Shown here: piece after piece, positions 33,901-43,127 of the stretch
How positions within the stretch are numbered: the first letter of the stretch is position 1
Layout of the letters: each line of letters opens with the position of its first letter
Assembly (NCBI GenBank): GCA_001769805.1
Contig: MEPO01000010.1
Location: 1-64,000, forward strand
Source: Bdellovibrionales bacterium GWA1_52_35
GTDB lineage: Bacteria > Bdellovibrionota > UBA1018
DNA: 64,000 bases
Direction: 5' to 3'
Made by a program: the position numbers and the translations under genes
Notes under the pieces: model-generated
What the model was told of the DNA's origin: nothing
Databases searched by the model: none
What the model saw: only the letters and a program-made list of their open reading frames with translations

Positions 33901-36900
33901 AACGCTTTGGGTTTCTTATCGAACGCCGCCAAATCAATATTGATGTGCCCCCCGCCGGCACGGATGGAAGGCACCAGGCTGTGATTGGAAAAGGTCTCAA
34001 AGACGGCTTTCATTTCATCCGCCTTTGGCTTGAATTTCGGGGTAACCAGTTCCAAGTGGCCGCCGCGTCCTGAATCCACTAAAACTTCGCCCAGTGGATC
34101 ATAGTCGCGTCCGACGCCGTCCCACTCCACGCGCCAGCTGCGGCCTTGAGGATCTTTGACTTCATAGGCAATCACCAGACTGTGGCCGTGTCCCCCTTGG
34201 GCGAGATCCACTGCTTTGACAGCTTTGCCGCTGTTCAGTCGCGAGCCGAGATCCTCGGCGACCTGCCTGATCAGATTCTTTCGTTCTTCCATAGTGTAAT
34301 CGAATTGAGTAGCGAGCCAGGTGCGTTTGTCAGCAATCAGCGGCTCGGAAAAATGCGCCTGGTATTTGATCGGGAAGCGTCCGGAATATTCTATACCCAG
34401 ATCAATATTATTGACGTCCACGAGCGCTTTGGTCGAAGCCGGTCCGGCACGGATGGGGCGGAACTCGTGCAAGGTTGCGAGATCCTGGCTTGTTGTGAAC
34501 TTGGGCTTGAGATAGGCCTCGATATCGGCTGTTAAATTGGAGGCCTTGATCCAGGTGGCAAGTGCATCTTTTATTTCCGACACCGTAGGATTCTGCCAGG
34601 AAGCGACGCTCTTTATGAAGGAGCGAGTGAGAGTACGCAGCTGGTCGCGTTTGGCCGAGGAGACATAAGGAGCGTTTTCCCAGGTCCAAAACGGCACCCA
34701 GTAGAGCGGATGAATTGTGCGGCGGCCACCCCGCTTCAAGATCTCGGTATTGGAAAGTGCATCGATCACTTTCTCCGCCTCTAGTCGGCTCACGCCAAAG
34801 CGTTCCCGCAACTGATTTACAGTCACTTCTTCGGAAGCAATCAGGTTCCAGGTCTTGATATCCGCCAGATCATCGAATTCCGCGGCGGCATAGCGCGCAC
34901 TCACAACTTCCTGCGTGAAGCGCCGAGTCTTGTCGGATTTTGTGCCAGCCCGCAGCTCTAGGTTGTAGGCGGGCTCATTACCCGCCCCAAAGCGGTCGTC
35001 GTCCAGACGGAGAACTCCACGACTCGTTTGATGTGAAGCGCTGAAAGCACTGTCGGCATGTACTGCTTTAAATTGTGCGAATTCAATTCCGCTTTTACCT
35101 TCGATTCCCTTCAGGATAATATATGCCTGGGTATTGCGGTACATTTCTGCCAGCTTGCCCTCCATCTGGGCTGCTTTCTCGGGCGTGATGCCGGGCCGTT
35201 TCGGATACACCAGCCACTGATGCCCGGGAGCTTCAAAACGATTTGATCCGGTAGTGAGAGTGTCACGGAACCAATCCACCATTTCCTCGAATTCACCAAA
35301 AGAAGGCTGAGGCAGGAAATTTAGTTCCCAGCCCACTGACGTAGCATGTGCACTGCTGATATATTTTTCAGCAGGACCGTAAAGAGGCAGCCAGGATTCA
35401 TAAAAATCCGCTTTGGCGAACTTTCCGAGCGCATGATGATTCTTCTCGAGTCCCGGAAAATCGCCATTGAAGAGCTTGCGGCGGATGGGCCCTTTGATGA
35501 AGGAGAAATTCCGATCACCGACGGAGTCGAGCCAGCTGGCAAAATGCTCTTTCAGTTCGGTGTCTCCGAGTTTGTCGAAATCCACGCCCTTCAAGGGTTC
35601 GCCCTTGGGGCGGATCAACATGCCGTTGACGTCCCGTACTTCGTCATTCCGATAAGTTCCTTCGGCCCAACCGTTCAGAAAATTTCGTAAAAAGACAACA
35701 CGGGATTCGTCAGAAAGTTCACTGACAAACTTTGCAAACTTCTTTTTGTCAGGACCCATGATCCGCGTGATGATCGAGGAGGATCCTTCTTTTTCGCCCC
35801 CATAACTGATCACTTCGGGAGAGCCGGAAACACCAATGGGCAGGGGCTTGCGGGTGAGGGAGGATTCCTGGAGATCGTTCCAGACCTCAGCCGCTGTACG
35901 CTCGTTGAATACAGCGGGAACCTTCTTCTCGGCCAACGCTGAAACTGCCTTTTTGGCACCCTTCTTGGCGGTATTCAGAATATCAGCGCAGCGTTCGCCG
36001 GATTTGAGTTTGACGGGGCGTTTTGGATCCAGACATCTGGCTATGTTGAAGAAGCGGTTCCAGGCTTGGTCTTTGGTGTCATAAATCTTTGCGAAATAGT
36101 CGGAGTCGCCTAGTTTCATTGATGTCTTTTGCAGGTCAGCTGCTGGAACGCCGATCATCCGGGACAGGGTCTTCTCATACTCGGCATAAAAATCTTTCGC
36201 CCATTGTTTTTCGTAGACCGAATCTGGAAGCCAGGAGGGCGCATGATTGCCCTTCAGAATGCCGACTTTCGCATGAACTGTGGCTTTGTGATGGGTGCTG
36301 TCCCAAATATCAACCATTGCGTCCTGGCCGGCTTTATTTATAAATTTGGTGCGGATATTGGAGTCGCCCAGATCGCGAAAGACAATGCGGCCGGTGGGCT
36401 TCATCTTCTTGTCGAGTTCAACCAGAAAGTTCTGCGAATGCGGTGAGCTGTAGGACAATCCCGTAAAGGCATTGAGTTCAGCCATCGCACGCGCGAGCGG
36501 CTTGTTGTAGTTTTCGTTCCAGAACGTTGCGGGATTCGAAGAGCCATTCAGGAGAGCGATTTCACGGCCGACTTTATCATGAACCGCGGAGAAGCCGGGT
36601 AGATAGTAGTGTTCATTGGAGGGGAGGTCGTTCAGCATGCGGATGACCATGCCCTGATCGAGTCCTTTTATTCCCAGGGTGGCAGGTTCGTCCATGATGA
36701 CGAAATTTTCAAAGCCGCCTATGCGGTTGGAAATTCCGCGGGAATAATCGTCGACCGCGCGGATCTGTCTGGCGTCACTGACGGTCTGCTGCTTGTCCAC
36801 CCAATCGCCACCGGTCATATCGGTCGAGACTTTTGCCGAGAATTCGGCACCATTGTTCGGATCCTCGATGAGCATGCTCCGGGAAGCGGTGTGATAAGCT

Positions 36901-37271
36901 TTGAAGTAGTTGTACTTTGTCGTGCTGGCACCTTTGCTTTTGAGAAAGGCTTCCAATCGCTTGTGCCACTTGGTGTCTTCCGGGTTGATGATCCAGCGAA
37001 CAAAGGTTTTTCCCTCTTTTTGGAAAATCAGGGACTCCCGGATATTCGGAGGCAGGCTTTTCGCGAAATCCGCATCGATCATCTCAAGCGGGATCTCATA
37101 GTGTTGCAGCATGATCTGCTTGTCCGAGCGGTTGGCCAGCGCGTTGGCTTTTGTTTCCCAGTAGGCAAGTTTCTGTACCGCATCGCTTGCGGCATGGACA
37201 CCGCCGCCGGATATCAGCGAGAGCGCAAGCAAAAGCAAAAGGCATGCGTGTTTGCGGCCAATGGGAATCAT
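30915..37271 (-). CDS. Giant secreted amidoligase-like protein with HEAT-like repeats
   Basis: 2118 residues, signal peptide at residues 10-28. About 230-300 (SPHSQNFLVELD, then GRIVFRDLGDSN) recalls IucA/IucC-type domains, weakly. About 646-776 has VGWELNFLPQ, GHQWLVYP and YNLELRAG; about 958-1244 has IDLGIEYSGRFP, WRVEWDGVG, GGHLELVTPKF, GGGHINIDLAAF and AEFRLFNAP. These motif orders fit putative amidoligase (glutamate-cysteine-ligase-like) domains, the first degenerate. A winged-helix-like stretch lies at 815-850. From about 1470 to the end there are alpha-helical HEAT-like repeats. Its secreted location is odd for an ATP-dependent ligase. Single large gene, convergent with 30179 gene, and 86 bases upstream of the kinase stop at 37357. 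No family name is claimed beyond the motif match. Confidence 0.7.
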   Translation of the reverse strand: MIPIGRKHACLLLLLALSLISGGGVHAASDAVQKLAYWETKANALANRSDKQIMLQHYEIPLEMIDADFAKSLPPNIRESLIFQKEGKTFVRWIINPEDTKWHKRLEAFLKSKGASTTKYNYFKAYHTASRSMLIEDPNNGAEFSAKVSTDMTGGDWVDKQQTVSDARQIRAVDDYSRGISNRIGGFENFVIMDEPATLGIKGLDQGMVIRMLNDLPSNEHYYLPGFSAVHDKVGREIALLNGSSNPATFWNENYNKPLARAMAELNAFTGLSYSSPHSQNFLVELDKKMKPTGRIVFRDLGDSNIRTKFINKAGQDAMVDIWDSTHHKATVHAKVGILKGNHAPSWLPDSVYEKQWAKDFYAEYEKTLSRMIGVPAADLQKTSMKLGDSDYFAKIYDTKDQAWNRFFNIARCLDPKRPVKLKSGERCADILNTAKKGAKKAVSALAEKKVPAVFNERTAAEVWNDLQESSLTRKPLPIGVSGSPEVISYGGEKEGSSSIITRIMGPDKKKFAKFVSELSDESRVVFLRNFLNGWAEGTYRNDEVRDVNGMLIRPKGEPLKGVDFDKLGDTELKEHFASWLDSVGDRNFSFIKGPIRRKLFNGDFPGLEKNHHALGKFAKADFYESWLPLYGPAEKYISSAHATSVGWELNFLPQPSFGEFEEMVDWFRDTLTTGSNRFEAPGHQWLVYPKRPGITPEKAAQMEGKLAEMYRNTQAYIILKGIEGKSGIEFAQFKAVHADSAFSASHQTSRGVLRLDDDRFGAGNEPAYNLELRAGTKSDKTRRFTQEVVSARYAAAEFDDLADIKTWNLIASEEVTVNQLRERFGVSRLEAEKVIDALSNTEILKRGGRRTIHPLYWVPFWTWENAPYVSSAKRDQLRTLTRSFIKSVASWQNPTVSEIKDALATWIKASNLTADIEAYLKPKFTTSQDLATLHEFRPIRAGPASTKALVDVNNIDLGIEYSGRFPIKYQAHFSEPLIADKRTWLATQFDYTMEERKNLIRQVAEDLGSRLNSGKAVKAVDLAQGGHGHSLVIAYEVKDPQGRSWRVEWDGVGRDYDPLGEVLVDSGRGGHLELVTPKFKPKADEMKAVFETFSNHSLVPSIRAGGGHINIDLAAFDKKPKALARFLSNFLENRGTMAMMFQHIGRLKSAEPLDISPKLAGALKDFNGTEEELKRLLYDEGFFNTRLGRKTRYSQLDISAYFQDVIPPELITADFDLKNDLWRKSFNVDPKIRKAEFRLFNAPRSLAESELQIKLIRAMLDKALNEDSPLSGFVQKVDYEEMVSHPEEALKQFEAYMSELKLNVKEYRAYFLDGLSASRDAIESRFYEPLAKRLAEHPKQGGWGKAVPARPWNEAQALSAKARPWDGSTSNPAALEAARERQALNNRGFELRAEMKKDRTAPKLLSRMNDGRDLGQALELADFRKLDTHTALVALYQKRGLSRQQYNEILSELAGRTDYPRTLIREFSEITPETSSSYGQWLLSTLREGDEIPLMKFLLPAADPDLRKMAYERLGRRGIEEIFTSGGHSIASASSVPGVKQDYLNFFAKRSWESVPEFPEFGDSIIRRLTETAAAGFRDRNADLQIPAAKILTRLKSYHADRTIMNLLSLPGLTSKEKRLLLLSCGDRVNAVQTRILATLMHDPDPAIARQATEHFQALNKRFLELPLEQLKTMAHDDQFYALHARIRRNLDAQAAREILGTLPVSSFAAVIENHKGIPGLDEEQIFAARYLLEKLPYQPDFRELEPLLNHPNETISRSGFEFLKSLPESRKRSSAHIQTITRARDESVLKRLLNVFPVDRIVPVQGATIDEALATTTGTKLLEKLSATQDGELQLKIAQAFGPLWPMSRPLPEALALLAEASSPATRIALLEMLSSRPQAAALLGVTLGLRDQDPKVRAVARKAQESLDTLIGRMSPLDFEKIDYTDLLVIQYRFQADSRIQGILKPLIARHESGGLCSTDLIKLLTTARKTGQHDEPRKISLWLLNTNERLMNVSKPSGFAALILESDAQVRKLAFKKLSQLSGREASYRINEVIGALSTHSEGAEEFLRFLETYDYRDYEATLELRVNLNAFRDPQLRPLARRVLDRVSQTMSLSSADSARCAVRNILGILREL

Positions 37272-37356
37272 TCCAGAAAACTCCTCCGTTACTTATCGGA
37301 GGAATTTACGTAATCATTTGGCCCGAATTAGCGTTAATGAAAAAAAGTGGATGACG

Positions 37357-37857
37357 TCAAAAATCTGACGTCTTAAGACGAGATTTGTTTTTCTTCGGGA
37401 TTCGCGTGACATCCAGGAGATCATTGATCAGGAGATTTAATCGGCTGGTCTGAGTGCAAATGAGCTCGACAGCTTTCTCTAGGTATTCCTTCGGCATAGG
37501 TTTGACTGCAGCTTGGCCCATGTTGCGACGAAGTAACTGCGTTTGTAGGACGAGGGAAGTCAGCGGTGTCTTCAGCTCATGGGAAGCCGTGGAGATGAAG
37601 TTATCCCTGGTCGCGAGCGCCGTCTTGAGTTCCTCGTTAGCGATTATGAGCTGGTCGGTCAGGCGTAGGTAGAAGTACAACGAGAAGGCCAGGACGCCGA
37701 GCGCCGCGGCAAATAGAACGGCAAGAACCAACATGCTTAAGCGAAGCTGTTTGGTCTCGAACATCCCACATTCAAATGAAAGATAAGCGTAGGACCCGGC
37801 CAAAGCAGTCATGAGCAGAATTAGCGGCAGTGCGAGTCTTCTGAAAAGGTGATTCAT
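37357..37857 (-). CDS. Histidine kinase lacking the ATPase domain
   Basis: 166 residues: two membrane segments (residues 7-26 and about 40-65), then HisKA with RDNFISTASHELKTPLTSLVLQTQLL. It stops just after LLINDLLDVTRI, where other kinases here continue into the ATPase domain. No HATPase frame follows in the 85 bases before the next gene. Either a truncated kinase (deletion at its 3' side) or a membrane-bound phospho-His dimerisation partner. The last four bases of the MarR gene overlap its start, and its end is 85 bases from the giant gene, so rearrangement here is plausible. Confidence 0.75.
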   Translation of the reverse strand: MNHLFRRLALPLILLMTALAGSYAYLSFECGMFETKQLRLSMLVLAVLFAAALGVLAFSLYFYLRLTDQLIIANEELKTALATRDNFISTASHELKTPLTSLVLQTQLLRRNMGQAAVKPMPKEYLEKAVELICTQTSRLNLLINDLLDVTRIPKKNKSRLKTSDF

Positions 37858-38285
37858 AGCAAGTGAGTCAGTCCCCGGGATATTTCCCGCACGGCGGTAT
37901 TTGAAAATTTCACATGTTTTTCAAGGGCGGCGATGGTCCGGTTCGCTTCCAGCAACGTGGAATTTCCGGCTCGCGTCAGTGATAAGAGCTTGCGTCTGGC
38001 ATCGAGCGGATCTTTGGTGACAAAAATATATTTCTTTCGTTCAAGGCGCTTCAGGATCTGGGTCAAAGTGCTCGGCTGTACTCCGAGTTCCTGCGCCAGA
38101 TCCAGTGCGGAGATCGTCGGATTGTCAACCATGCACCTGAGAAGTGACCACTGGGTCAGGCTCACTCCGATTTCGTGTTCCATCTTTTGGTTGATTTGCT
38201 GAATTTGCATTCCCAAGCGCAGGATTGAGAGGAACGGCCCTGGGTCTTTCATGGTTCGTCGTGACATATTACTCCTTAGATTCAT
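37854..38285 (-). CDS. MarR-family regulator
   Basis: 143 residues. The winged helix is seen in VSLTQWSLLRCMVDNPTISALDLAQELGVQPSTLTQILKRLERKKYIFVTKDPLDARRKLLSLTRAG, which is the typical MarR layout with the D-x-R-R wing. Start is ambiguous between 38285 and the Met seven codons on (38267). The 5' end overlaps otsB by 17 bases and the 3' end overlaps the truncated kinase by four, so it is in the otsA-otsB operon. Repression of that operon is a reasonable guess, not shown. Confidence 0.85.
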   Translation of the reverse strand: MNLRSNMSRRTMKDPGPFLSILRLGMQIQQINQKMEHEIGVSLTQWSLLRCMVDNPTISALDLAQELGVQPSTLTQILKRLERKKYIFVTKDPLDARRKLLSLTRAGNSTLLEANRTIAALEKHVKFSNTAVREISRGLTHLL

Positions 38286-39030
38286 GAAATCGCAGGAGGT
38301 GCTGCAATAGAAGGGTGATTTCAGATTGCCGACGGAGGTAGTAACGGGCCTGAGACTTCTGGTTGCGACCCACTCGTACGGTCATCAAGCGCCGTTCATT
38401 GATCGAGAAGACGTCTTCGTCCGTGTAGTCATCGCCAATATAAAATCCGAATTTTGCCCGGGAGTGGAGGATGACCCGACTGAGTGCCAGTCCCTTATGG
38501 GGGCCTCGCGCGGGCACAAGATTGAGCACCAGTTTGCCAGGGATCACTTTAGCGTCATTGTCTATGGATTGAAGTACTGCGAGAATGCTCTCCCTCGCGC
38601 GCTTCTTGAGCCGGGAATTCCGGTAATGGATGGCCAGGGAATAGCCTTTGTCTTCGAGAAAAACTCCAGGATCCCGAAGTTTTTTGAGCAAAGGATTCAA
38701 AATGGCTTTCCATCTGCCGCACATGTCCTCAAGCTCGTGGATTGCGGTAGCACTCGGGAGGCCTTCCAGACCGTGGTTGCCGATCAGATATTTTGGACCG
38801 GGAGGAATTTTGGGCGCCAGATCCTTGAGGCCGCGTCCTGAAATGATTGCAATCGGGACAATTGAACTGAGTTTTTCAAGCAAGCGTTCAGTTTCTTTGG
38901 ACATCCGTGCTTTGTCCGGATCCGCTACAATCGGCGCCAATGTTCCGTCAAAATCAAATGCATAGAGCGTTTCCGTAAAGCTCAACGACTCCAAAACCCG
39001 AATATTGTTACCACCGAAGAGATAATCCAT
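38269..39030 (-). CDS. otsB: Trehalose-6-phosphate phosphatase
   Basis: 253 residues, HAD-type phosphatase that removes phosphate from trehalose 6-phosphate to finish trehalose synthesis. Motif I YAFDFDGTLAPIV (DxD), IAIISGRGLKDL, LIGNHGLEG, and the C-terminal GFYIGDDYTDEDVFS motif are all conserved. The ATG at 39030 lies just after the otsA stop with AGGA upstream, so otsA and otsB are directly coupled. Longer frame from 39069 would overlap otsA and is less likely. Confidence 0.93.
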   Translation of the reverse strand: MDYLFGGNNIRVLESLSFTETLYAFDFDGTLAPIVADPDKARMSKETERLLEKLSSIVPIAIISGRGLKDLAPKIPPGPKYLIGNHGLEGLPSATAIHELEDMCGRWKAILNPLLKKLRDPGVFLEDKGYSLAIHYRNSRLKKRARESILAVLQSIDNDAKVIPGKLVLNLVPARGPHKGLALSRVILHSRAKFGFYIGDDYTDEDVFSINERRLMTVRVGRNQKSQARYYLRRQSEITLLLQHLLRFHESKE

Positions 39031-39031
39031 C

Positions 39032-41260
39032 TTATTTTTTCCTGCTGAAGTAACTGAGGCCGCTATCACGGATTTTAGACATGAAGCGATTTTGCTGCCG
39101 GATCCTTGCGGCGTCTATCAGCATTCTTCCTGCCCAGCGGAAAACATTGAATTCCTGAAGGAGTCCTCGCATGCTCCGCATCCGGTCGCGCTGCTCCCGT
39201 GGAGGCATGTTCAAGGCTCCCGCAAGTGCGTTTGCGCAGAGATCAATATTGTAAGGATTCACAATAATGGCCTCGGGAAGTTCGCGAGAGGCTCCGGCGA
39301 ACTGGCTCAGAATGAGCACCCCTTGCTCATCGTCGCGTGCTGAGACAAACTCTTTGGCCACCAGATTCATGCCGTCATGCAAGCTGCTCACAAAACAGAC
39401 ATCGGCTGCCCGGAAATATTCAAATACCTGCTCGGGTTCATGATGTTCAGCTTTAAGAATGATCGGCTGCCAACCGGAACTCGCAAATCTCTGGTTGATC
39501 CTGGCAGCCAAAGCGCGGACATCATTTTCAAAATGCTGGTACTGACTGATCAGCGAACGGGTGGGAGCGGCGATCTGAATAAATGTGAATTTACCGATCC
39601 ATTCTGGATTGAGCTCGAAAAGCCTCTCGACAGTCAGGAAACGCTCCAGAATGCCTTTGGTATAATCAAGTCGATCCACCCCGATGCCGAGTTTGCAATC
39701 GAGTACTATGTCATTCAGCCTCCGAATATGAGCACGGCACTCGGGCACGGACTTTTGTCCCTTGAGCCAGCGCGAGGGCCATTCGATGGAAATAGGGTAG
39801 GCGTTCACCGTAGTGAGCTTCTTTTCGAAGGAGATGGTGGAGGTCTCGCGATCAATACGGCATTCCATAAACCGATCGACGGAATCCAGGAAATTATTAC
39901 AGTGGAAGCGCGTGTGAAACCCAAGAATGCTGCTTCCAAGCATGCCCTCGAGGATCTCTTCACGCCAGGGACAGATTCCAAAAGCTTCCGGATTAGGCCA
40001 GGGGATATGCCAAAATGAAATAATCGTCGCATTCGGTAACTGCTCCCGGACCATTTTTGGCAGGAGTGCGAAATGGTAATCCTGGACCAGAACCACGGGG
40101 TCCTTGGTTTTTGCTTCGCTCACCACGGCATCGGCGAACTTCTGGTTGACTTCCACATACTGCTGCCAGTCGCTGGTCCTGAAGGTCGGGCGGGTATGGG
40201 CGATGTGGCATAACGGCCAAAGACCCTCGTTCGAAAAACCATAATAATAGCCCTGTTCCTGCTCGCGGGTGAGCCAGACGCGCCGAATTCGGTAGGAAGG
40301 GGCCTCGGGCGGGACCATCACATGATCATTTTTATCTACGAATTCCTTATCAGCGGTGCCGCTGCCGTGAGCGATCCAGGTGCCCGAGCACGCTCTCATA
40401 ATCGGCTCCAATGCTGTCACCAGACCACTGGCAGGCACCTGCACAATCGCTTTTCCTTCCTTATGATTGTGAATGTAGGGTTCACGGTTCGAGACGATCA
40501 GGATTTCGTCGCCCGCAAGTTCATTGTGAAGGAGTTCTTTGAGAGTGCGCGGACTCCAGTTGATTTGAAGCTCGTCACGAACTTTCCGGTCCCGTTCCAG
40601 ATCGCGGACCAGAGCGCGAACATCTTTCATGATCGGTTTAAGTTCGGCCGTTTGGGAGTGGGGACGCACAAGTCCTTCCCCTTTAAGGATGGCTCGGATA
40701 CCCGAAACCCAGCCTTTCCAGCTCAGCTGAGCGATAAAAACGGTCACCAGCGAGATCACCGCCCCAAGAATCAGAAAAAGGTAAAATATATACTGCTTGG
40801 TAAGCGTACTCCGGCGCTCAACAAAGCTCATGTCGTGAATGACAATGAGCTCTCCGTATTGCACGGAGTCTTCCTGAAGGGTTTGATGGGAGATATGCAC
40901 TGCGCCGTCCGGGAGCTCGATAATTTCAGGAGCACTGATTTCTTTAGGCTGGCATCCGACTGCTTCAGGAAATGTCTGTGTCTTGTATATCAACCGGTGA
41001 CTTGGATCGCAGTAGCCCAAGGCAAAAAGACGTTCGTCTTTTGTGAACCGCTCGAACAGATTTTTAACTCGGCTGGTTTCTTTTTTTTCGATTAAAGGGA
41101 TCAGCGATTCCTGAATGGTGGTACTGATTAATTGCGCGCGAATATCGAGATCGCGGATAAACCACCTATTGGTCAGTTCGTCAGCGAGCGGAGCCAGGCC
41201 GTAGGCCATTAAAGTAAGAACAACCGTGAGAGGAATGATGAAGCGAAGTGAAAGTCTCAT
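39032..41260 (-). CDS. otsA: Membrane sensor fused to trehalose-6-phosphate synthase
   Basis: 742 residues, against about 470 for ordinary OtsA. Residues 1-250 are extra: a transmembrane helix (7-25), a ~125-residue periplasmic part, a second transmembrane helix (about 152-175) and a HAMP-like linker. Then GT20: [12 protein letters not shown] (usually R-N-P at the glucose site), [42 protein letters not shown], and [16 protein letters not shown]. The enzyme joins UDP-glucose and glucose 6-phosphate in the cytoplasm; the fusion suggests a signal from outside is passed to it. It is the first gene of otsA-otsB-marR-kinase and is divergent from GH15 with 61 bases between them. Confidence 0.88.
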   Translation of the reverse strand: MRLSLRFIIPLTVVLTLMAYGLAPLADELTNRWFIRDLDIRAQLISTTIQESLIPLIEKKETSRVKNLFERFTKDERLFALGYCDPSHRLIYKTQTFPEAVGCQPKEISAPEIIELPDGAVHISHQTLQEDSVQYGELIVIHDMSFVERRSTLTKQYIFYLFLILGAVISLVTVFIAQLSWKGWVSGIRAILKGEGLVRPHSQTAELKPIMKDVRALVRDLERDRKVRDELQINWSPRTLKELLHNELAGDEILIVSNREPYIHNHKEGKAIVQVPASGLVTALEPIMRACSGTWIAHGSGTADKEFVDKNDHVMVPPEAPSYRIRRVWLTREQEQGYYYGFSNEGLWPLCHIAHTRPTFRTSDWQQYVEVNQKFADAVVSEAKTKDPVVLVQDYHFALLPKMVREQLPNATIISFWHIPWPNPEAFGICPWREEILEGMLGSSILGFHTRFHCNNFLDSVDRFMECRIDRETSTISFEKKLTTVNAYPISIEWPSRWLKGQKSVPECRAHIRRLNDIVLDCKLGIGVDRLDYTKGILERFLTVERLFELNPEWIGKFTFIQIAAPTRSLISQYQHFENDVRALAARINQRFASSGWQPIILKAEHHEPEQVFEYFRAADVCFVSSLHDGMNLVAKEFVSARDDEQGVLILSQFAGASRELPEAIIVNPYNIDLCANALAGALNMPPREQRDRMRSMRGLLQEFNVFRWAGRMLIDAARIRQQNRFMSKIRDSGLSYFSRKK

Positions 41261-41321
41261 TGCATATTCATAGAATACTTTGGTAGCATAGTAAAATGAG
41301 TATTGATGGTCAGGAGGATTT

Positions 41322-43079
41322 TTGTACCCCTACGGTCTAATTGGAAATTGCCAGGCTTCAGCATTGGTGAATCACAATGGTTCAATTGATTGGCTTTGTT
41401 TTCCCAAGCCAGACAGCCCTCCTGTTTTCGGACGGTTGCTGGATGAGGAGGGCGGAGCGTTCACGATTCAACCTGAAGGGGATTTTCGTTGTGAGCAGCA
41501 TTACCTGCACAATACGAATGTATTGGTTACGATGGTAAAGCAGGCGGATGGGAGTGCATATCAGATCACTGATTTCTGTCCTCGCTTTCTGCAATTCGGA
41601 CGGATCTATCGACCAAATTCGCTTTTCAGGATCGTGGAAAGAATTTCGGGTAATCCTGTGATTCGGGTTTCGTGTCATCCGATTAGCGGCTGGGATAAAA
41701 AGTATTCCAGGAAAGTTCGGGGAAGCAGTCATATCCGCTGGGAAATTCGCAACGAGGACTTGAGGCTGCTTACTAACATGTCCCTGACCTACCTTGAAGA
41801 GGAAACGGCCTTCGCGCTCCAGGAGCCCGTATACTTCGGGCTTTCCTGGGGGGTTGGAATTGAAGACGATATCGCACGGGTTTCTCAGCAGTTTCTGGAG
41901 CAGACGGTTGATTACTGGCGGATCTGGGTCAAGCACTGCTCAATCCCGTCTCTTTATCAGAAAGAGACGATCCGTTCCGCGCTGGCTTTGAAACTCCATT
42001 GCTTTGAAGATACCGGCGCCATTCTCGCCGCGAGCAGCACCAGCTTGCCTGAGGAGTTGGGAGGCAGTCGCAACTGGGATTACCGGCACTGCTGGCTGCG
42101 CGACGCTTATTTCGTGCTCTCAGCCTTCCGGAGTCTGGGACATTTCGAGGAGATGGAAGGATTTTTGAAATTTCTGCTCAATGTAGCCCATAACCGGGAA
42201 ATTTCCCGTTTAAGTCCCGTCTACAGTCTGAGTCAATCTTTGCCGGTTCCGGAGACTGAACACGCAGGTTGGGGTGGTTACGGACAGAGTCAGCCGGTTC
42301 GGAGCAATAATCAGGCTGCGGAGCATGTGCAGAATGATGTTTATGGCGAGATGATCCTGACTCTGGCACCGATATTTCTGGATGAAAGGTTTCATCATCT
42401 GAGGACGAAAGCTCATGAGGGACTGATTTCGCATTTGGCACGCCTCTGCGATCAGAATATCTCCAAACCGGATGCCGGACTCTGGGAGTTGAGAAATGGC
42501 TGGCAAGAGCATTCATTTTCCAATCTCATGTGCTGGGCGGGTTTGGATCGAGCGCAGAAAATTCGCGAAGCAGGACATTTCCCGGATGGTGAGCAGGATT
42601 TCTCAGCAATGCGGCTCCGGGCCGAGGTGGCCGTTCGCGCGGCGATTCAGGACGGTTCACTCCGGAATGGTCCGAATGATCCGAGTCTGGATTCAGCACT
42701 TTTGCAATTACCTATTCTTCGCTTTCCAGATCACGAGATGAATCTCGCGACGGTTCGAAAAATCCGCCAGGATCTCATGATTGAGACGCATGGGTTTCTT
42801 TATCGATACAAACGAAAAGACGATTTCGGGGCGCCCGGGTCCGCTTTTCTTGCTTGCTCCTACTGGTTGGTGCAGGCACATGCCGCCTTGGGGGAAATCG
42901 ATGAGGCAACCGAAATCATGAAGTGCACCGTCCAGGCCGCCAATCGGGTTGGCTTGCTTTCAGAACATTATGATCCCGTCCGTGGGGAGCAAAGAGGGAA
43001 TTTTCCCCAGACCTATTCACACGTAGGGCAAATCAACAGCGCTTTCGCGATCAGCCCCGCCTGGGAAAAAGTGTTATGA
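41322..43079 (+). CDS. GH15 glucoamylase/trehalase-type enzyme
   Basis: 585 residues. It has the N-terminal GLIGNCQASALVNHNGSIDWLCFPKPDSPPVFGRLLD block of bacterial GH15 enzymes, then LPEELGGSRNWDYRHCWLRDAYF (catalytic Glu region), and DAGLWELRNGWQEHSFSNLMCWAGLDRA (second Glu). It hydrolyses alpha-glucosidic bonds such as those in maltodextrin or trehalose, in the cytoplasm since no signal peptide is seen. The start is a TTG at 41322 with AGGAGG five bases upstream; the neighbouring ATGs are out of frame. Divergent from the otsA operon, 61 bases apart, so synthesis and breakdown of trehalose may be jointly regulated. Confidence 0.9.
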   Translation: MYPYGLIGNCQASALVNHNGSIDWLCFPKPDSPPVFGRLLDEEGGAFTIQPEGDFRCEQHYLHNTNVLVTMVKQADGSAYQITDFCPRFLQFGRIYRPNSLFRIVERISGNPVIRVSCHPISGWDKKYSRKVRGSSHIRWEIRNEDLRLLTNMSLTYLEEETAFALQEPVYFGLSWGVGIEDDIARVSQQFLEQTVDYWRIWVKHCSIPSLYQKETIRSALALKLHCFEDTGAILAASSTSLPEELGGSRNWDYRHCWLRDAYFVLSAFRSLGHFEEMEGFLKFLLNVAHNREISRLSPVYSLSQSLPVPETEHAGWGGYGQSQPVRSNNQAAEHVQNDVYGEMILTLAPIFLDERFHHLRTKAHEGLISHLARLCDQNISKPDAGLWELRNGWQEHSFSNLMCWAGLDRAQKIREAGHFPDGEQDFSAMRLRAEVAVRAAIQDGSLRNGPNDPSLDSALLQLPILRFPDHEMNLATVRKIRQDLMIETHGFLYRYKRKDDFGAPGSAFLACSYWLVQAHAALGEIDEATEIMKCTVQAANRVGLLSEHYDPVRGEQRGNFPQTYSHVGQINSAFAISPAWEKVL

Positions 43080-43127
43080 AAGACCTGAGGCTTTCATAGT
43101 CGAACGAGCCGGGCTACGGAAGAGTAG

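Noticed and set aside
40322..41095. 257-residue plus-strand frame within otsA
   Set aside because: Shadow of the otsA sensor module; no family and no ribosome site.
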